Assembly: GCA_963978545.1 (NCBI GenBank)
Contig: OZ021727.1
Coordinates: forward strand, 14,644,743 to 14,708,742
Direction: 5' to 3'
Length of the DNA: 64,000 nt
Source: Linyphia triangularis
Lineage: Eukaryota > Arthropoda > Arachnida > Araneae > Linyphiidae
Part shown: piece by piece, positions 12,177 through 23,045 of the stretch
Position numbering within the stretch: the first letter of the stretch is position 1
Layout: each line of letters begins with the position of its first letter
The notes under the pieces: generated by a model
The model's database searches: none
The model's input: the letters and a program-made list of their open reading frames with translations, nothing else
Told to the model about the DNA's origin: nothing
Program-made: the position numbers and the translations under genes

Positions 12177-12313
12177 TGTTTGCGCCTGCGCACATCAATA
12201 CGCCTCTGGTGGCGAGCCTTTGTACATAAGCCCGAATTAACAATACAATAAATGAGATGCTTATGTGATTTGAAACGTGTTGTTTATTTTAATACAGTTC
12301 ACGATTTTATACA
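12177..12313 (+). repeat. BEL 5' LTR
   Basis: Starts tgtttgcgcc and ends ttttataca, with AATAAA at 12247-12252. At 137 bp it is short for a BEL/Pao LTR; most known ones are several hundred bases. Confidence 0.95.
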
Positions 12314-12331
12314 TGGTCCGTCGAGGAGTCA
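12314..12331 (+). promoter_or_regulatory. BEL primer-binding site
   Basis: The bases directly after the 5' LTR, tggtccgtcgagg, start with TGG, complementary to a tRNA CCA end, as expected for minus-strand priming. Which tRNA is used cannot be told by eye. Confidence 0.75.
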
Positions 12332-12744
12332 AACCAGCGACATTGCGAGTTATATTGGTGTTTCAGGCTATCTGAGATTTGCGAATTATTGAGCATTTCG
12401 CAGCCACGAGTTGTGTTTCGAGTTTTGCTGCTATTGTGTTTCGAGTTTTGCTGCTGTTGTGCTTCGAGTTTCAGCGGTTTCTGTGCTTTTTTGGTGTTTC
12501 GGGTTTTACTTATTATAGTAGTCGAGTTTTGATGGTTTTTAGTGTTTCAAGTTTTACTTATTATAGTGATCGAGTTTTGATGATTTTTAGTGTTTCAAGT
12601 TTTATTAATATTGTGGTTCGATATTTTGAGAACAGTTTATGAAGTGTATTTTTAGTATAAAGCGGTGTTTCAGGTCCTGCTGAGTTTTGTGATACTCAAA
12701 GTGTCTAATTTGAAAATTTTTAGTCTCTTCAACCTTCCTTAGTA

Positions 12745-13547
12745 ATGTCTTTAAATTCTAGACTAAGGAAAGACGAGTTGAGACCTATATCCAATTCTTC
12801 AGCAATAAATGTCCCTGTTGGTGCCAAAAGCATCGAAATCAGAAGGTTAATTGAAGGTAGCGACGTTTTTGCTTCGAATAATAATTTTGTTCAGAGTGTG
12901 GTGGAGAATGTGGTTAAGGAAAAGAAACGGGAAGTTGAGAAATCTGATAATGAGTTGCAATTAGAAATAGAAAAGATTAAGTTGGCGCAATTGGAAAGAG
13001 AGATAGAGATCGCAAATATTCGAAGAGATACTTCCCAGAACGTGACCCAAGATTCATCCCAGGGGACAACAATTGCTCTTGATTCGCAATCTTCAAATCA
13101 TGGCCTAGAATACTTTATTAAATGTGTAAAAACTCTAACAATTCCGGTACCAATACGTGTAGAGTCTTATAATCTTTTTTTTCAATCTTTGGAAAAAGCG
13201 TTTAAGTACGAAAATGTTCCGGAGGAATTTAAGTCGGAAATTCTTTTGAATATTCTTGGCGAAGGAGCTAGTAATATTTTGATGTCTGTAAATACTGAAG
13301 ATATTGCTAACTATAAAAAATTAAAAGCCTTAATCGAAAGGGAGTTTTTGCCCACTCCTCGCGAATATTTACATAAATTCCGTAAGGCGCACAAACTGTC
13401 ATCGGAAAGTTATGTTCAATTTGGTTCCAGATTGAGCGCGGCATTTGAATACTATTGTCAGGTGAGGAAAGTTGACGATTTTGCTTCACTTTGTGAATTA
13501 ATCGTTTCCCATAAGATTTTTGATTCTTTGGACCGCGAGCTCATGAC
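12745..13547 (+). pseudogene. BEL gag, N-terminal part (interrupted by hAT)
   Basis: An ATG at 12745 opens the gag-pol frame after a ~430-bp leader. Residues ~60-100 are charged and heptad-like (probable coiled coil), and residues ~130-200 resemble the DUF1759 capsid-like region of BEL/Pao gag (VRVESYNLFFQSLEKAF-like block). Gag assembles the particle that packages the RNA. The frame is cut by the hAT, which duplicated the 8 bp ctcatgac; the same frame resumes on the far side after 15735. Until the insertion leaves, no complete Gag can be made from this copy. Confidence 0.9.
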
Positions 13548-13721
13548 TAGGGATGGAACGGATGTGAGTTTTGCCGGATACCGGATTTCGGATACGGATA
13601 TCCGAAACGGATTTCGCCGGATATCCGGCCGGATATTCGGTCTATATACTAAAAACAATAGTTATACGATATGCTATACGAAAAAAATGGTCATGATATG
13701 AAGTATTAAGTAAATTATAAT

Positions 13722-13975
13722 TAGTGGTTAGCGCATCGCGCTGCATGCCACAGGTCCATTGTTTGATTCGCGGACTGGGCAAGGTTGACTTAGCTGTTTA
13801 TACCTGAAAGCAATAAACTGAGGAGGACCATGCATGCTTGGGAACTAAACACTGGGGTTCGGCGTCAGAATGACCATCTGACTGAAACATCTGCTATGTG
13901 ACACACAAATGCCACAGTCGAGAAAGCTGAGCTGGGCCCAGCAGGCCTTAGTCCACACGGGCTGTCACGCACTGA
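13722..13975 (+). repeat. tRNA-derived SINE (family C) inside the hAT
   Basis: It opens with agtggttagcgcatcgcgctgc, a tRNA-like A box, followed about 30 bp later by a degenerate B box (tttgattcgcgg). The body ends near gtcacgcactgag and is followed by a T-rich stretch. No other copy lies in this window and no clear TSD was found, so family and boundaries are tentative. Confidence 0.6.
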
Positions 13976-13986
13976 GTTTATTTTTT

Positions 13987-14199
13987 TTATTTAAATTTTA
14001 GTTCACGAGTGAAAGAGATCTTTGTTGCTGATTTTATATCTTGTAATATTGATACTTTTAGTTTTTCATATAGTTCTGGCAGGGCTTTATCACGAAAATA
14101 ATTTCTACTTGGAAGCGGATAACGAGGAGCTAGGTATTTTATTAACTGACCAAAGCCTTCTCTATTCACAATGGAGAATGGTTCAGCATCAAGAGCCAT
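13987..14199 (-). pseudogene. hAT transposase fragment (region before the catalytic core)
   Basis: The translated fragment has the pattern PFSIVNREGF...LAPRYPLPSRNYF...ALPELYEKL, typical of the segment ahead of the RNase-H-like core in ZBED-type hAT transposases. It lies downstream (on the minus strand) of the BED-finger fragment, in the order of a transposase gene, but the catalytic core and dimerisation domain are absent. Confidence 0.8.
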
Positions 14200-14559
14200 T
14201 AACTCACCTAAAATTATATTAATTTTTTTTTTTTACAATGTTGAAGTGCAAAATATAGCTACTTTCAATTTACTTCATGCATTGTTTATAATTGATAAAT
14301 GATTACAAAATTATACCGGAGGCATTTGTTAATAACAAAAGATTTATTTTAAATATTTTATGAAATTGAAGTCTATTTTTTTTTTTGCAATGCACCTAAA
14401 ACATTACGGATTTAAAGAAATCTCGTAAAAAACTTAAATTGGATTTATCGGAATATTCCGTCTTTAAATATAATATAAACTTAAAAAATTTCGACCCAAA
14501 ATTCATCAACATTATGTTATACCATATTTAAAATATATATTTAATATAAACAAACAAAA

Positions 14560-14871
14560 TTAGTACTTACATATTTTTGCGGTTAAGGCTTTTGTTTTAG
14601 GATCATCTAAACTCCACAATTTTGGTACAAATAATTTCGATTCCAATGTTGTCTGCGTGCATTTCTTGTTTTGATGAATTGTTTTTTCTTGTTCATCAAT
14701 ATTTGATGCATTTAGTGAGTCTATTAAGCTTCGGTGAATTTCCTTATGCACACTCATTAAATGATTCCATAAGGGTTTTGTGGAAAAGGATTTTGGGCTT
14801 TTGCCGCGCACATTTTTTAAACGATTCTGTGGAGCAAGTAACACATATGGCTTTGCTTTCGTCATTTCCAT
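14560..14871 (-). pseudogene. hAT transposase BED zinc-finger fragment
   Basis: The block SFSTKPLWNHLMSVHKEIH matches the second half of a BED zinc finger (LWNHL plus His). The first half, with its C-x2-C, is visible just upstream but in another frame, so the finger is broken by a frame shift. BED fingers bind the ends of hAT elements. It lies amino-terminal to the fragment at 13987. Confidence 0.75.
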
Positions 14872-15735
14872 TAATTTTAAAATACTTCTAAATGGGTGAT
14901 TTTAAATGAGCCATTATTAAAAATTATAAATTGGATTGTAATTGGAGAAAAATAAAATTCAATGCATTCTAGAGAGCTAAATATAATTCCACATTGTGGC
15001 ACTGCTTTAAAGACCTAAAATTACAATACTTCATTTTACGTCTGAAAAAATATACCAGCTTTCAACTTCTGCCAATGAAAAATCAGAAATTAGACCATAC
15101 CATTCACAGCATAAAGGGGTAGGGTATTATCGTCGATAGAACAAAAAAAAAAAACATTGAGGATTGCGCATTGGCCATTTATTGCTTTTTACTCGCTAGC
15201 AAATGTCAGAAAAAAAGGAGGAAATTATAATAACTAAAACTCTTAAGAAGTCACTTTTATGTTATGGAAAAAAGTACTATTTATTAGTATTTCGGTTCGA
15301 GTTTTACGGAGAAGCATTCAAATATAACATCTGGAATTAATCAGATCATAAACTTGGAATGAAAAGAACATATCGCAAAACACGTATGAAGGATGTGTAT
15401 GGAAAAAGATTGGAGGAATGGTTTATGCTTATCAACTCGGCGTCAATAATACGGCGCCTCTTTCTGTTTTCGTTTTCTAACTTGACTGCAATTTATGTCC
15501 AAGAAAAAAAAATTATAAAAAAAAAGTGTAGGATGCGGTGTTCCCTTTGTCCGAAAAAGATCATTATTTTTTTCAAAAAATTATTTCTTGTGGATACCTG
15601 GTGGTTGGATATACAGCCGGATATCCGAATGAAATTATCGGATGTCCGGTATTTCAAATCGGATATCCGACGGGGTTTCGGATATTGAAAAATCAGCCGG
15701 ATATGCCGGATATCCGTTCCATCCCTACTCATGAC

Positions 15736-17038
15736 TCACATTGGAGTCCGCCAGGGAGAGTCCTTTTTTGAGCCACAGCAATTGAGACGCGAGTGTGATT
15801 TATATCTGTCTTCCAGAGGTAATGGTAAAACTGACTTTTTGTTGTCCAAAACCGATACAAGGAGATTTCCAAACAACGTGCAGGGTCATCAGCATGCGCG
15901 TTTTCAACAAAGTACAACATTTCTTTCGGAAGTAAGATGCGCTAAGTGCGTTCTGTGTAGAAACAACGAAAATCATTTATTGTATGCTTGTCCGAGATTC
16001 AGGACTCTATCGGTTTCGGAGAGAGTGGAAGTTGTTAGGATAAATAAAATGTGTTTTAAGTGTTTAGCACCCAATTGCTTTGTAAAGAAGTGTCGATATA
16101 GAAACTGTTTTTGTGGAAAACCGCACAACAAAATGATTCATTTCCCTAAGGAAAGTGGCCAAAGTCAGGAACTGCCAAAGACAAATGAGAGGGTAGAGGG
16201 TATTGGTACCTCTGAAAGTTTTGTAGGTGTATCCTCCCAGCCTGGTGAACACCCGACTACTATTGTGGCCACTAATTTTTCTAAAGCGAATTCAAGGACT
16301 GTTTTATTGAGTACTGTCCGTGGGTATATTCGCGGAAAGGGTGGTGAGTTGAGGGGTGTTCGGTGTTTACTGGACGTTGGAAGTCAAGCGTGCATAATGA
16401 GCAAAGATTGTGCTGATAAGTTGCAACTAAAGCGTGAGAAAATAAACACTGTGATATCTTGCCTAAATGACACCTGTATGACAGTCAACGGTAGTGTTAC
16501 TGTTACACTTACTAATTTAGAACAAAATTACGAGCGGGAATTATCATTGTTGGTTGTAAAAAAGATCACCGACCTTATACCTAATAAGCCGCTTGAAGTT
16601 AATGTTAATATTTTGGAATCGGTTCCTTCATTGGCCGACGATAGTTTTGGCGTACCGGGTAAAATTGATATGTTGTTAGGCGCAGAAATTTTTTATGAGT
16701 TACTGCGACCTGGTCAGATACGTTCACAGAATTGCCAGCTACTATTTCAAAATACAGTTTTTGGATATGTCGCGAGCGGCAGCGTACCCCTAGTCGAGCC
16801 TTCAAAAATGCATTGCGGATTGGTTCGTGGAGAGGATTTAGAGGAAACTCTCAAAAAAATTTGGGAAATTGAAAACGTAAATGAGGAATTAAAACAGAGT
16901 AGCGAGACTAATATTTGTGAGAGACATTTTGAGCGGACACACTTCAGGGATGAGCAAGGTAGATATGTGGTTACTATGCCCCTTAAAAACGACCCAAAGT
17001 GCTTGGGATTGTCTAGGGGGATTGCTCTCAAAGATTGA
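15736..17038 (+). pseudogene. BEL gag C-terminus and protease
   Basis: Continues the frame left at 13547. Three Cys/His clusters (CAKCVLCRNNENH, CFKCLAPNCFVKKC, CFCGKPHNKMIH) form the BEL/Pao nucleocapsid knuckles. Further on, VRCLLDVGSQACIMS is the aspartic-protease active-site region (DUF1758-like); the usual D-S/T-G reads D-V-G here. The frame ends at a stop at 17036-17038, just where the conserved link between protease and reverse transcriptase begins, while the next domain continues in the -1 frame. Confidence 0.9.
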
Positions 17039-20000
17039 ACTCGCTGTGGGCCAGATTGTCAAGGGATCCTGATTACTTGACATTGTATTGTGAGTTCTTG
17101 AAGGAGTACGAGAATCTTGGTCATATGAGAGAGGTGTCCGAGAGAAACGAGCCAGATGTTGCGTATTATGCGACTCACCACGGCGTTTATCGACCCGAGA
17201 AAACATCCACAAAATTACGCGTAGTGTTTAACTGTTCTAGTGAAACTTCAAATGGACTATCGCTCAATGCAATCCAGTATAATGGTGGTGTTATACAGGA
17301 CGAGCTATTTTCGCTGATGATTAGGTTCAGAAAGCACATATATGCAGTAACAGCAGATATCAAAATGATGTATCGCATGATTTTGATTCATCCTAACCAA
17401 CATTGTCTTCAAAGGATACTGTGGAAAGGCAATGTAAATGACCAACCCAAGATCTATGAGCTAACTAGGTTAACTTACGGAACAGTGTGTGCTCCAAACT
17501 TGGCAATGCAAACTCTGAGACAGTTAGCCGCTGATGAAGAGTCTAACTTTCCAGTTGCAGCGTCTGTGCTTCGCAATGACTTCTATATGGATGATGTGTT
17601 AAGCGGAGCTGAAACCCTTTCGGAAGCCAAGAAAATGCAACTAGAGCTTATTTCGATCTTGAAGAGCGCGGGGATGGAATTTCATAAATGGTGCGCGAAC
17701 CACCCGGACCTATCTCAGAGACCCGAGGAAGATTATGAATTTGGAGATTCTAGTGAAACTAAAACATTGGGTGTATTATGGAATCCAATAAAAGACTGTT
17801 TCACATTTAGAGTAACAGTTGATCCTAATCAACCTTGCACCAAAAGGGCTGTGTTGTCCACAATAGCTAGAATCTTTGATCCTTTAGGTGTCGTTGGTCC
17901 AGTGATCTCAAAATGCAAGATCTTTATGCAAAGGTTGTGGCGTCTCAAAATCGACTGGAATGAGCAGTTACCAGAGGAAGAATGCAAAGAATGGCAACAG
18001 ATCCTGGCGGGGTTTCGGAGAGTAAACAACATCGAGGTAGACAGGTGCATTGTGATTGTGCAGGCGGTGTCCGTGGAAATCCATGGCTTTGCTGATGCGT
18101 CGGAACGATGTTACGGTGCTGTGGTGTATTGCAAATCTACAGATAGAGCTGGCAGGTCACTTGTAAAATTAATAGTAAGCAAGTCTAGAGTATCACCACT
18201 TAAAAGCCTTACTATTCCAAGGCTTGAATTGCTTGCCGCAGTGCTGTTGGCAAAATTGGTGAAAAAGGTCATTTCAGCCTTAAAGCTTACAGTGACACAA
18301 ACGTATTACTGGAGCGATTCAATGATTGTATTATCTTGGATCCATAAAGAACCATCAGATCTGAAGACCTTTGTGCAGAACAGGGTGGCCACAATTCAAG
18401 AACTAACATATATCCCTCAGTGGCGTCATGTGGGTACGGATCAGAATCCGGCAGATTTGGTATCTCGAGGTGTCGATCCTGACAAATTGTTAAGTCAAAC
18501 CCTTTGGTGGAATGGACCGGTGTTTCTCAGTGAAAGTGACTATCCAAATCGAAGTATCACCGTTGCTGACAAACGTGAGGACTTTCAATCGGAACTTAGA
18601 ACTTTTTTCCGAGGAAGTATTTCAGAAAATAACTTACCAGTTTTTAGTGTTATTGTAAATAATTTTTTGCATGAATTAATTAATTTACGTGATAATTATA
18701 TAAGTGTTCTTCGAATATTGAGTTATATTTTTAGATTTGTAAATAATGCTAGAAATGTTTCTGAGAGAAAGACTGGCCCACTCGAAGCTCATGAGATCAA
18801 CGAGGCAGAAAAGTACTTAATAAAAGCAACTCAGCAAAAGGAGTTCTCGGTGGAAATTGGAAGTCTTTTTTTGGGTAAAAGTATTTCACCTAAGAGTAAG
18901 TTAAAAAGTTTAAAACCGTTTCTGGATGGTGATGGAGTTTTGAGATTAGGCGGTCGTTTGAGTAATAGCAATCTTAATTTTTTAGGGAAACATCCTGCTA
19001 TATTACCCAAAGGTCATATTCTTACATTATCGATAATCCGATTTGTTCATAAGAAGTATTTGCACATTGGTGCTACTGGATTGTTGAGCTTTGTGCGGGA
19101 GAAGTTTTGGCCATTAGGTGGACGTTCTATTTGTCTCAAAGTTGTCCACGACTGCGTAATTTGTTTTAAAGCTAATCCAGTAAGTTTAAAGCAGTTGATG
19201 GGTGATCTACCTAGAGAACGAGTGGTGCCAGACTTTCCATTTAATTGTTCAGGAGTTGACTTTTGTGGACCTTTTTGTGTTAGATACCGCAATCAACGAA
19301 AGGGAATTTTCCATAAGATCTATGTATGTATATTTGTAACTAAGGCTGTGCATATTGAAATAGTTACGGATTTAACATCTGATTCTTTTATAGCGACTCT
19401 GAAACGGTTTATTGCACTCCGTGGAAGATGTGCCAAATTGTACTCTGATAATTCGATGACATTTGTTGGAGCCGACCGAGAAATAAAGAGGCTTCATGGA
19501 TTGGTTACAAAGCCTGATGAGCAACTGGCCGGGTTTTTGTCTTCCGAGGGCATAGTTTGGAAGTTCATCCCACCTAGATCTCCCAATTTTGGTGGCTTGT
19601 GGGAGGCTGCAGTGAAGGGATTTAAGTCCATTTTTAAGCGATCAGTGAGTGGTCATAATTTAACTTACGAGGAATTCCTAACCATTACAACACAAATAGA
19701 AGGAATTTTGAATTCCAGACCACTTAGCCCCTTATCTGCCAGTGTAGATGACTGTCAGGTATTGACTCCCGCCCATTTTCTCATCGGAAGACAAATGAGC
19801 ACTCTAGTTGAGCCTGATTTAATTAATATAAATGAAAATAGATTAAGTAAATGGCAAAAAATAACTAGAGTTGTGCAATTGATTTGGAAGAGTTGGCATC
19901 GCAATTATCTAGATCAGTTGCAACAACGATCAAAATGGCAATTTGAGAAAAATAACGTGAAAATTGGTGATTTAGTATTGCTTGTTGAGGAAAATCTCCC

Positions 20001-20142
20001 TCCCAATAAATGGTTATTAGGCCGTGTTATAAGTACCAAAGATGGAAGCGACGGCAAAATCAGAGTAGTTCAGGTAAAAACCCAATATAGTACATTTTCT
20101 AGGGGAATTTCTAAGGTTTGTTTGCTGCCTATGCAGGACTGA
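17037..20142 (+). CDS. BEL pol: reverse transcriptase, RNase H, integrase
   Basis: About 1,035 uninterrupted codons. Residues ~55-245 are the reverse transcriptase fingers and palm, with TADIKMMY carrying the first Asp and FYMDD at 17578-17592 the catalytic pair. RNase H starts near residue 355 (GFADASE) and includes YYWSDS. The integrase has an HHCC zinc domain (~670-715: H-x-H, then CVIC), then D (GVDFCGPF), D (LYSDN) and E (LWEAAVKG), followed by the chromodomain-free C-terminus. There is no ATG at the start: the frame is joined to the upstream protease only by a frame change. It copies element RNA to DNA and inserts it. Confidence 0.95.
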
Positions 20143-20286
20143 AATGCAATTGTAGTTTTGTATGGATAACCTTTTTAAGTAATGTGTAATTTGGTATGCA
20201 GTTTTTATTGATAAATTTTTATTGTGTCCTTTTTATATTACATTTGATTAACTATTGGAGTACAATTGATTGAATGTAAACATTGC

Positions 20287-20300
20287 AATGTGGGGCGGCA
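20287..20300 (+). promoter_or_regulatory. BEL polypurine tract
   Basis: A G-rich stretch, aatgtggggcggca, abuts the 3' LTR and is in the position of the plus-strand primer. It is less purely purine than usual. Confidence 0.5.
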
Positions 20301-20437
20301 TGTTTGCGCCTGCGCACATCAATACGCCTCTGGTGGCGAGCCTTTGTACATAAGCCCGAATTAACAATACAATAAATGAGATGCTTATGTGATTTGAAAC
20401 GTGTTGTTTATTTTAATACAGTTCACGATTTTATACA
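20301..20437 (+). repeat. BEL 3' LTR
   Basis: Base-for-base the same as the 5' LTR by eye; AATAAA at about 20371. Followed directly by the second cagtc TSD copy. Confidence 0.95.
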
Positions 20438-20442
20438 CAGTC

Positions 20443-21770
20443 ACCTCACTTTATTTCATAGTCTCCCCTCAAGTGTTCCAATTGGCTCAATCTTGACTGA
20501 TATTTATCTTTTCGTCTGCAAAAATTGCCACAGAGTTAGAAAAATGAAGGCTGGCTAAGAACATCAACACTATCTCCCTTTTTTGTTTTCTGCTTGATAG
20601 CTTTGAAATCTCTTGCGGCTTTATATAAATTTATTTCACATTTATCCGACTTAGATTGATAATCTTGTTATGACAAATCTGTTTTAGAATTGCCTTTTAA
20701 TTTAATTTTTTCTTTAAAAAAATATTTTCAGTCTTTTATACAAAAGAAAAAAAATCGAATTTCGACTGATCCAAATTTGCCAGCTCGCTTTTTGGTGTAG
20801 TATAAAAAACAATAAAGGGACATTTTAAATCTTTATCCCTCTGTGTATGAAATAAATTGATTTGAAACCAAAATATGTTTTTCTTAATCTTTAGATGGCA
20901 AAGACGTGCATTGATCATCCGGTCATTAACTTGTCCCTATGAGAGACAGATTTGTTGCTCATGCCAATCACTTCTTTTCTTGGAGAGAAGGATGGTCGCT
21001 ATTTTGTGACAACCATTCCTTGAGCATTTTTGTAGTCTTCTTGGTAAAATTGCATCTTTTCATAAATAATTAGCTCCTGTCAGTATCTTTAAGTAGGTTG
21101 TAAGTGGCTTTCATAGGAAGATTATCCAGCTTGGCTTTCGTTCTAGGCGGCGGGACTAGCTCCTTCAATGTTAAGAGATGGTAAACACTCCTTGATCTCT
21201 GGAGAGGTGAAGCATCTTAGATTGGTTTGGGAGGATTTTTCCCTCTTCGAAACAACGTATGGCTCTTTCATTCCGATACAAGGACGGTGGATTTTCCCTC
21301 TATTTCAAAGATGGCTAAAATAGGTTTGTCATTACAATCGTAAGATAAGTTATCAACGGATATTGTTTTCTAACTTGTACTCCGGAAAAAGGTTACGAAT
21401 AGTTTGCTAAATAAAAAACAACGGAATGATGGGAAACAAGAAACCTGATATATTTGGAATCTCCTTCCCATTATTTGTATTTCGTATTCACCTCTTTTAA
21501 TAGGTCCTTGAAATCAAGTAAAGTCCTGCAGAACAAAGGGAAGTTTTAATTTGAATCTCCATGTTTTACTCGTGATATGTTGCAAGTTATGTCAGATCCG
21601 ACCTGCTGCAACACCCACTGCTAGAGTTTTTTTTTTAATTATTGATATGTTAGCTGCCTCACGGGGCTCACCCTCACCTTCTTACATACTTGTTTGTTGC
21701 TTGTTAGTACAAAAGTTACGTTCATATTTACCTAGATCTCTAAATTCTCACCATTCTGAAGTATGTTAGC
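20443..21770. other. No gene recognised
   Basis: AT-rich with scattered short frames. No motif, repeat end or credible splice pair was found. Confidence 0.4.
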
Positions 21771-21781
21771 TTTTTCATCGC

Positions 21782-21913
21782 CGTACCTATGGCCGAGAGG
21801 GTGGATGTGGTGTAGGCGGTCTTGGAGGAGGCGGCGGGAGAATTGGTGGCAATCTTAGGGTTAGTGTCGGTAGTCTTGGAAGTAGCGAAGGAGGTGTAGG
21901 AGGTACGCAATAG
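21782..21913 (+). pseudogene. Glycine-rich coding-like fragment
   Basis: One frame reads a run dominated by glycine (GGCGVGGLGGGGGRIGG near its start) for about 44 codons before a stop; an upstream in-frame stop excludes a proper start. A related G-rich stretch with the shared strings ggtggcaa / agtaaaa follows at about 21960-22010, suggesting a small tandem duplication. This could be a relic of a glycine-rich structural protein or simple G-rich sequence; the evidence is weak. Confidence 0.2.
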
Positions 21914-22059
21914 TAAAATGCCTGGAATGGGGGCTTTGTTGTTATTCCTGAAGGAGTTGTCTCTGTGGTGGGGATGGAAGTGTCGGTGGCAAGCAGTAGT
22001 AAAAAGCTTGAAATAATGGCTTTGGACGTTCTTGTCTGTTGAAGTCAAGAACTTGCAAA

Positions 22060-22628
22060 GCTTGTGACTTGGAGGTGTGCAAATTCATCAGTTGCTTTAA
22101 ATTCTTTAACAAAAAGGAATCAATCGTTTTTACTTAATATTTAAAATTAGATGGAAATACCAAGCACACGATAGCAACAGAAGACACTTTTTCAATGAAT
22201 ATAAAAATTGGGGATGCATATAAGTGATTTTTATTAAAAACTTCGGGTACTTACGTATTAACTCAATCAGGCCAAAATTCGCATAAATCGCCAAATTTGG
22301 CGACCCTACTTACAGCAACCTACCTAAATTCGCAAAAATCGCCAAATTTGGCGACCTTACTTACGGCAACCCTACGTGTTATACGCGGTTTTCGTAAAGA
22401 AATTACGAAAACCGGTTACTGGTTAAATTGAATGCCGTCAAATCGCGCCAACCTGGTTGCGATAATACGTAAGTATCAAACTTCGTTTTTATGGGCTTTA
22501 CCTATCTTTAAAAAACTTAAAATAATAATCTATCCCATTGACATTTACCGCTGCCTCCCATAGGTTTTCGAGATAATTAAATGCTAAAATATTTACCTAG
22601 TCCAAAAATTTTCTGTTGTAAAATTTAT
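22060..22628. other. No gene; short direct repeat containing a palindrome
   Basis: Two ~55-bp direct repeats at about 22272-22372 share aattcgca, aaatcgccaaatttggcgac and acttac, each with the palindrome cgccaaatttggcg. The same words recur loosely at 32020-32110. Nothing coding was seen. Confidence 0.5.
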
Positions 22629-23045
22629 TTTATTTGAAAATCATACGAAATAATCCTTCACATTATGTACTATATGGGGGTACGTAACATAATAGACATT
22701 TCTTTTGCTGAAGATCCCTTTTTATTACCTTTTTTGACTACTTTTCCACTTGTTTATTGGAATTATTAAGACAATTTGTACTATCAGGAACATAATATAC
22801 GTTTCTTCTTATAATGATTTATGCAATTTAGGACTTCGAAAACCATTCGAAAAGTTAAAGCATTGGTTATTTATGACAGATTTTAATTCTTACTGTGCAC
22901 ATACTTCAGTATCTTTGCTGAATAGGAGTGCCTGTATAAATTAGTAATTTTAAGACTTTTCATTAAATTAATAAGAATGCTATCAAGTAGTAATAAAGTA
23001 CTTATCAATAAATAAAACATAGACAAATACTTTCTTTTCAGCTTG

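Larger units (their letters stand above)
13548..15727. mobile_element. Non-autonomous hAT element inside BEL gag
   Basis: A perfect 8-bp TSD, ctcatgac (13540-13547 and 15728-15735), and a 16-bp terminal inverted repeat, tagggatggaacggat, are hAT hallmarks. Both subterminal regions (about 13575-13640 and 15595-15715) contain repeated CGGATATCCG-like motifs. The interior holds a SINE and two decayed transposase fragments on the minus strand; no catalytic domain is intact. It must therefore have been moved by a transposase supplied elsewhere. Confidence 0.95.
12177..20437 (+). mobile_element. BEL/Pao LTR retrotransposon, full length, split by a hAT element
   Basis: Both LTRs are 137 bp and identical by eye, and the 5-bp TSD cagtc flanks them (12172-12176 and 20438-20442). 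Between them lie a primer-binding site, gag with zinc-knuckle cysteines, an aspartic protease, reverse transcriptase, RNase H and integrase, in the gag-PR-RT-RH-IN order of BEL/Pao. There is no env-like frame before the 3' LTR. Without the 2.18-kb hAT insertion the element is about 6.1 kb. Identical LTRs indicate recent insertion; the hAT came later still. A one-base frame shift at about 17035 is the only other disruption I see. Confidence 0.95.

Noticed and set aside
17829..19292. Minus-strand frames opposite BEL pol
   Set aside because: Shadows of the reverse transcriptase and integrase coding strand.
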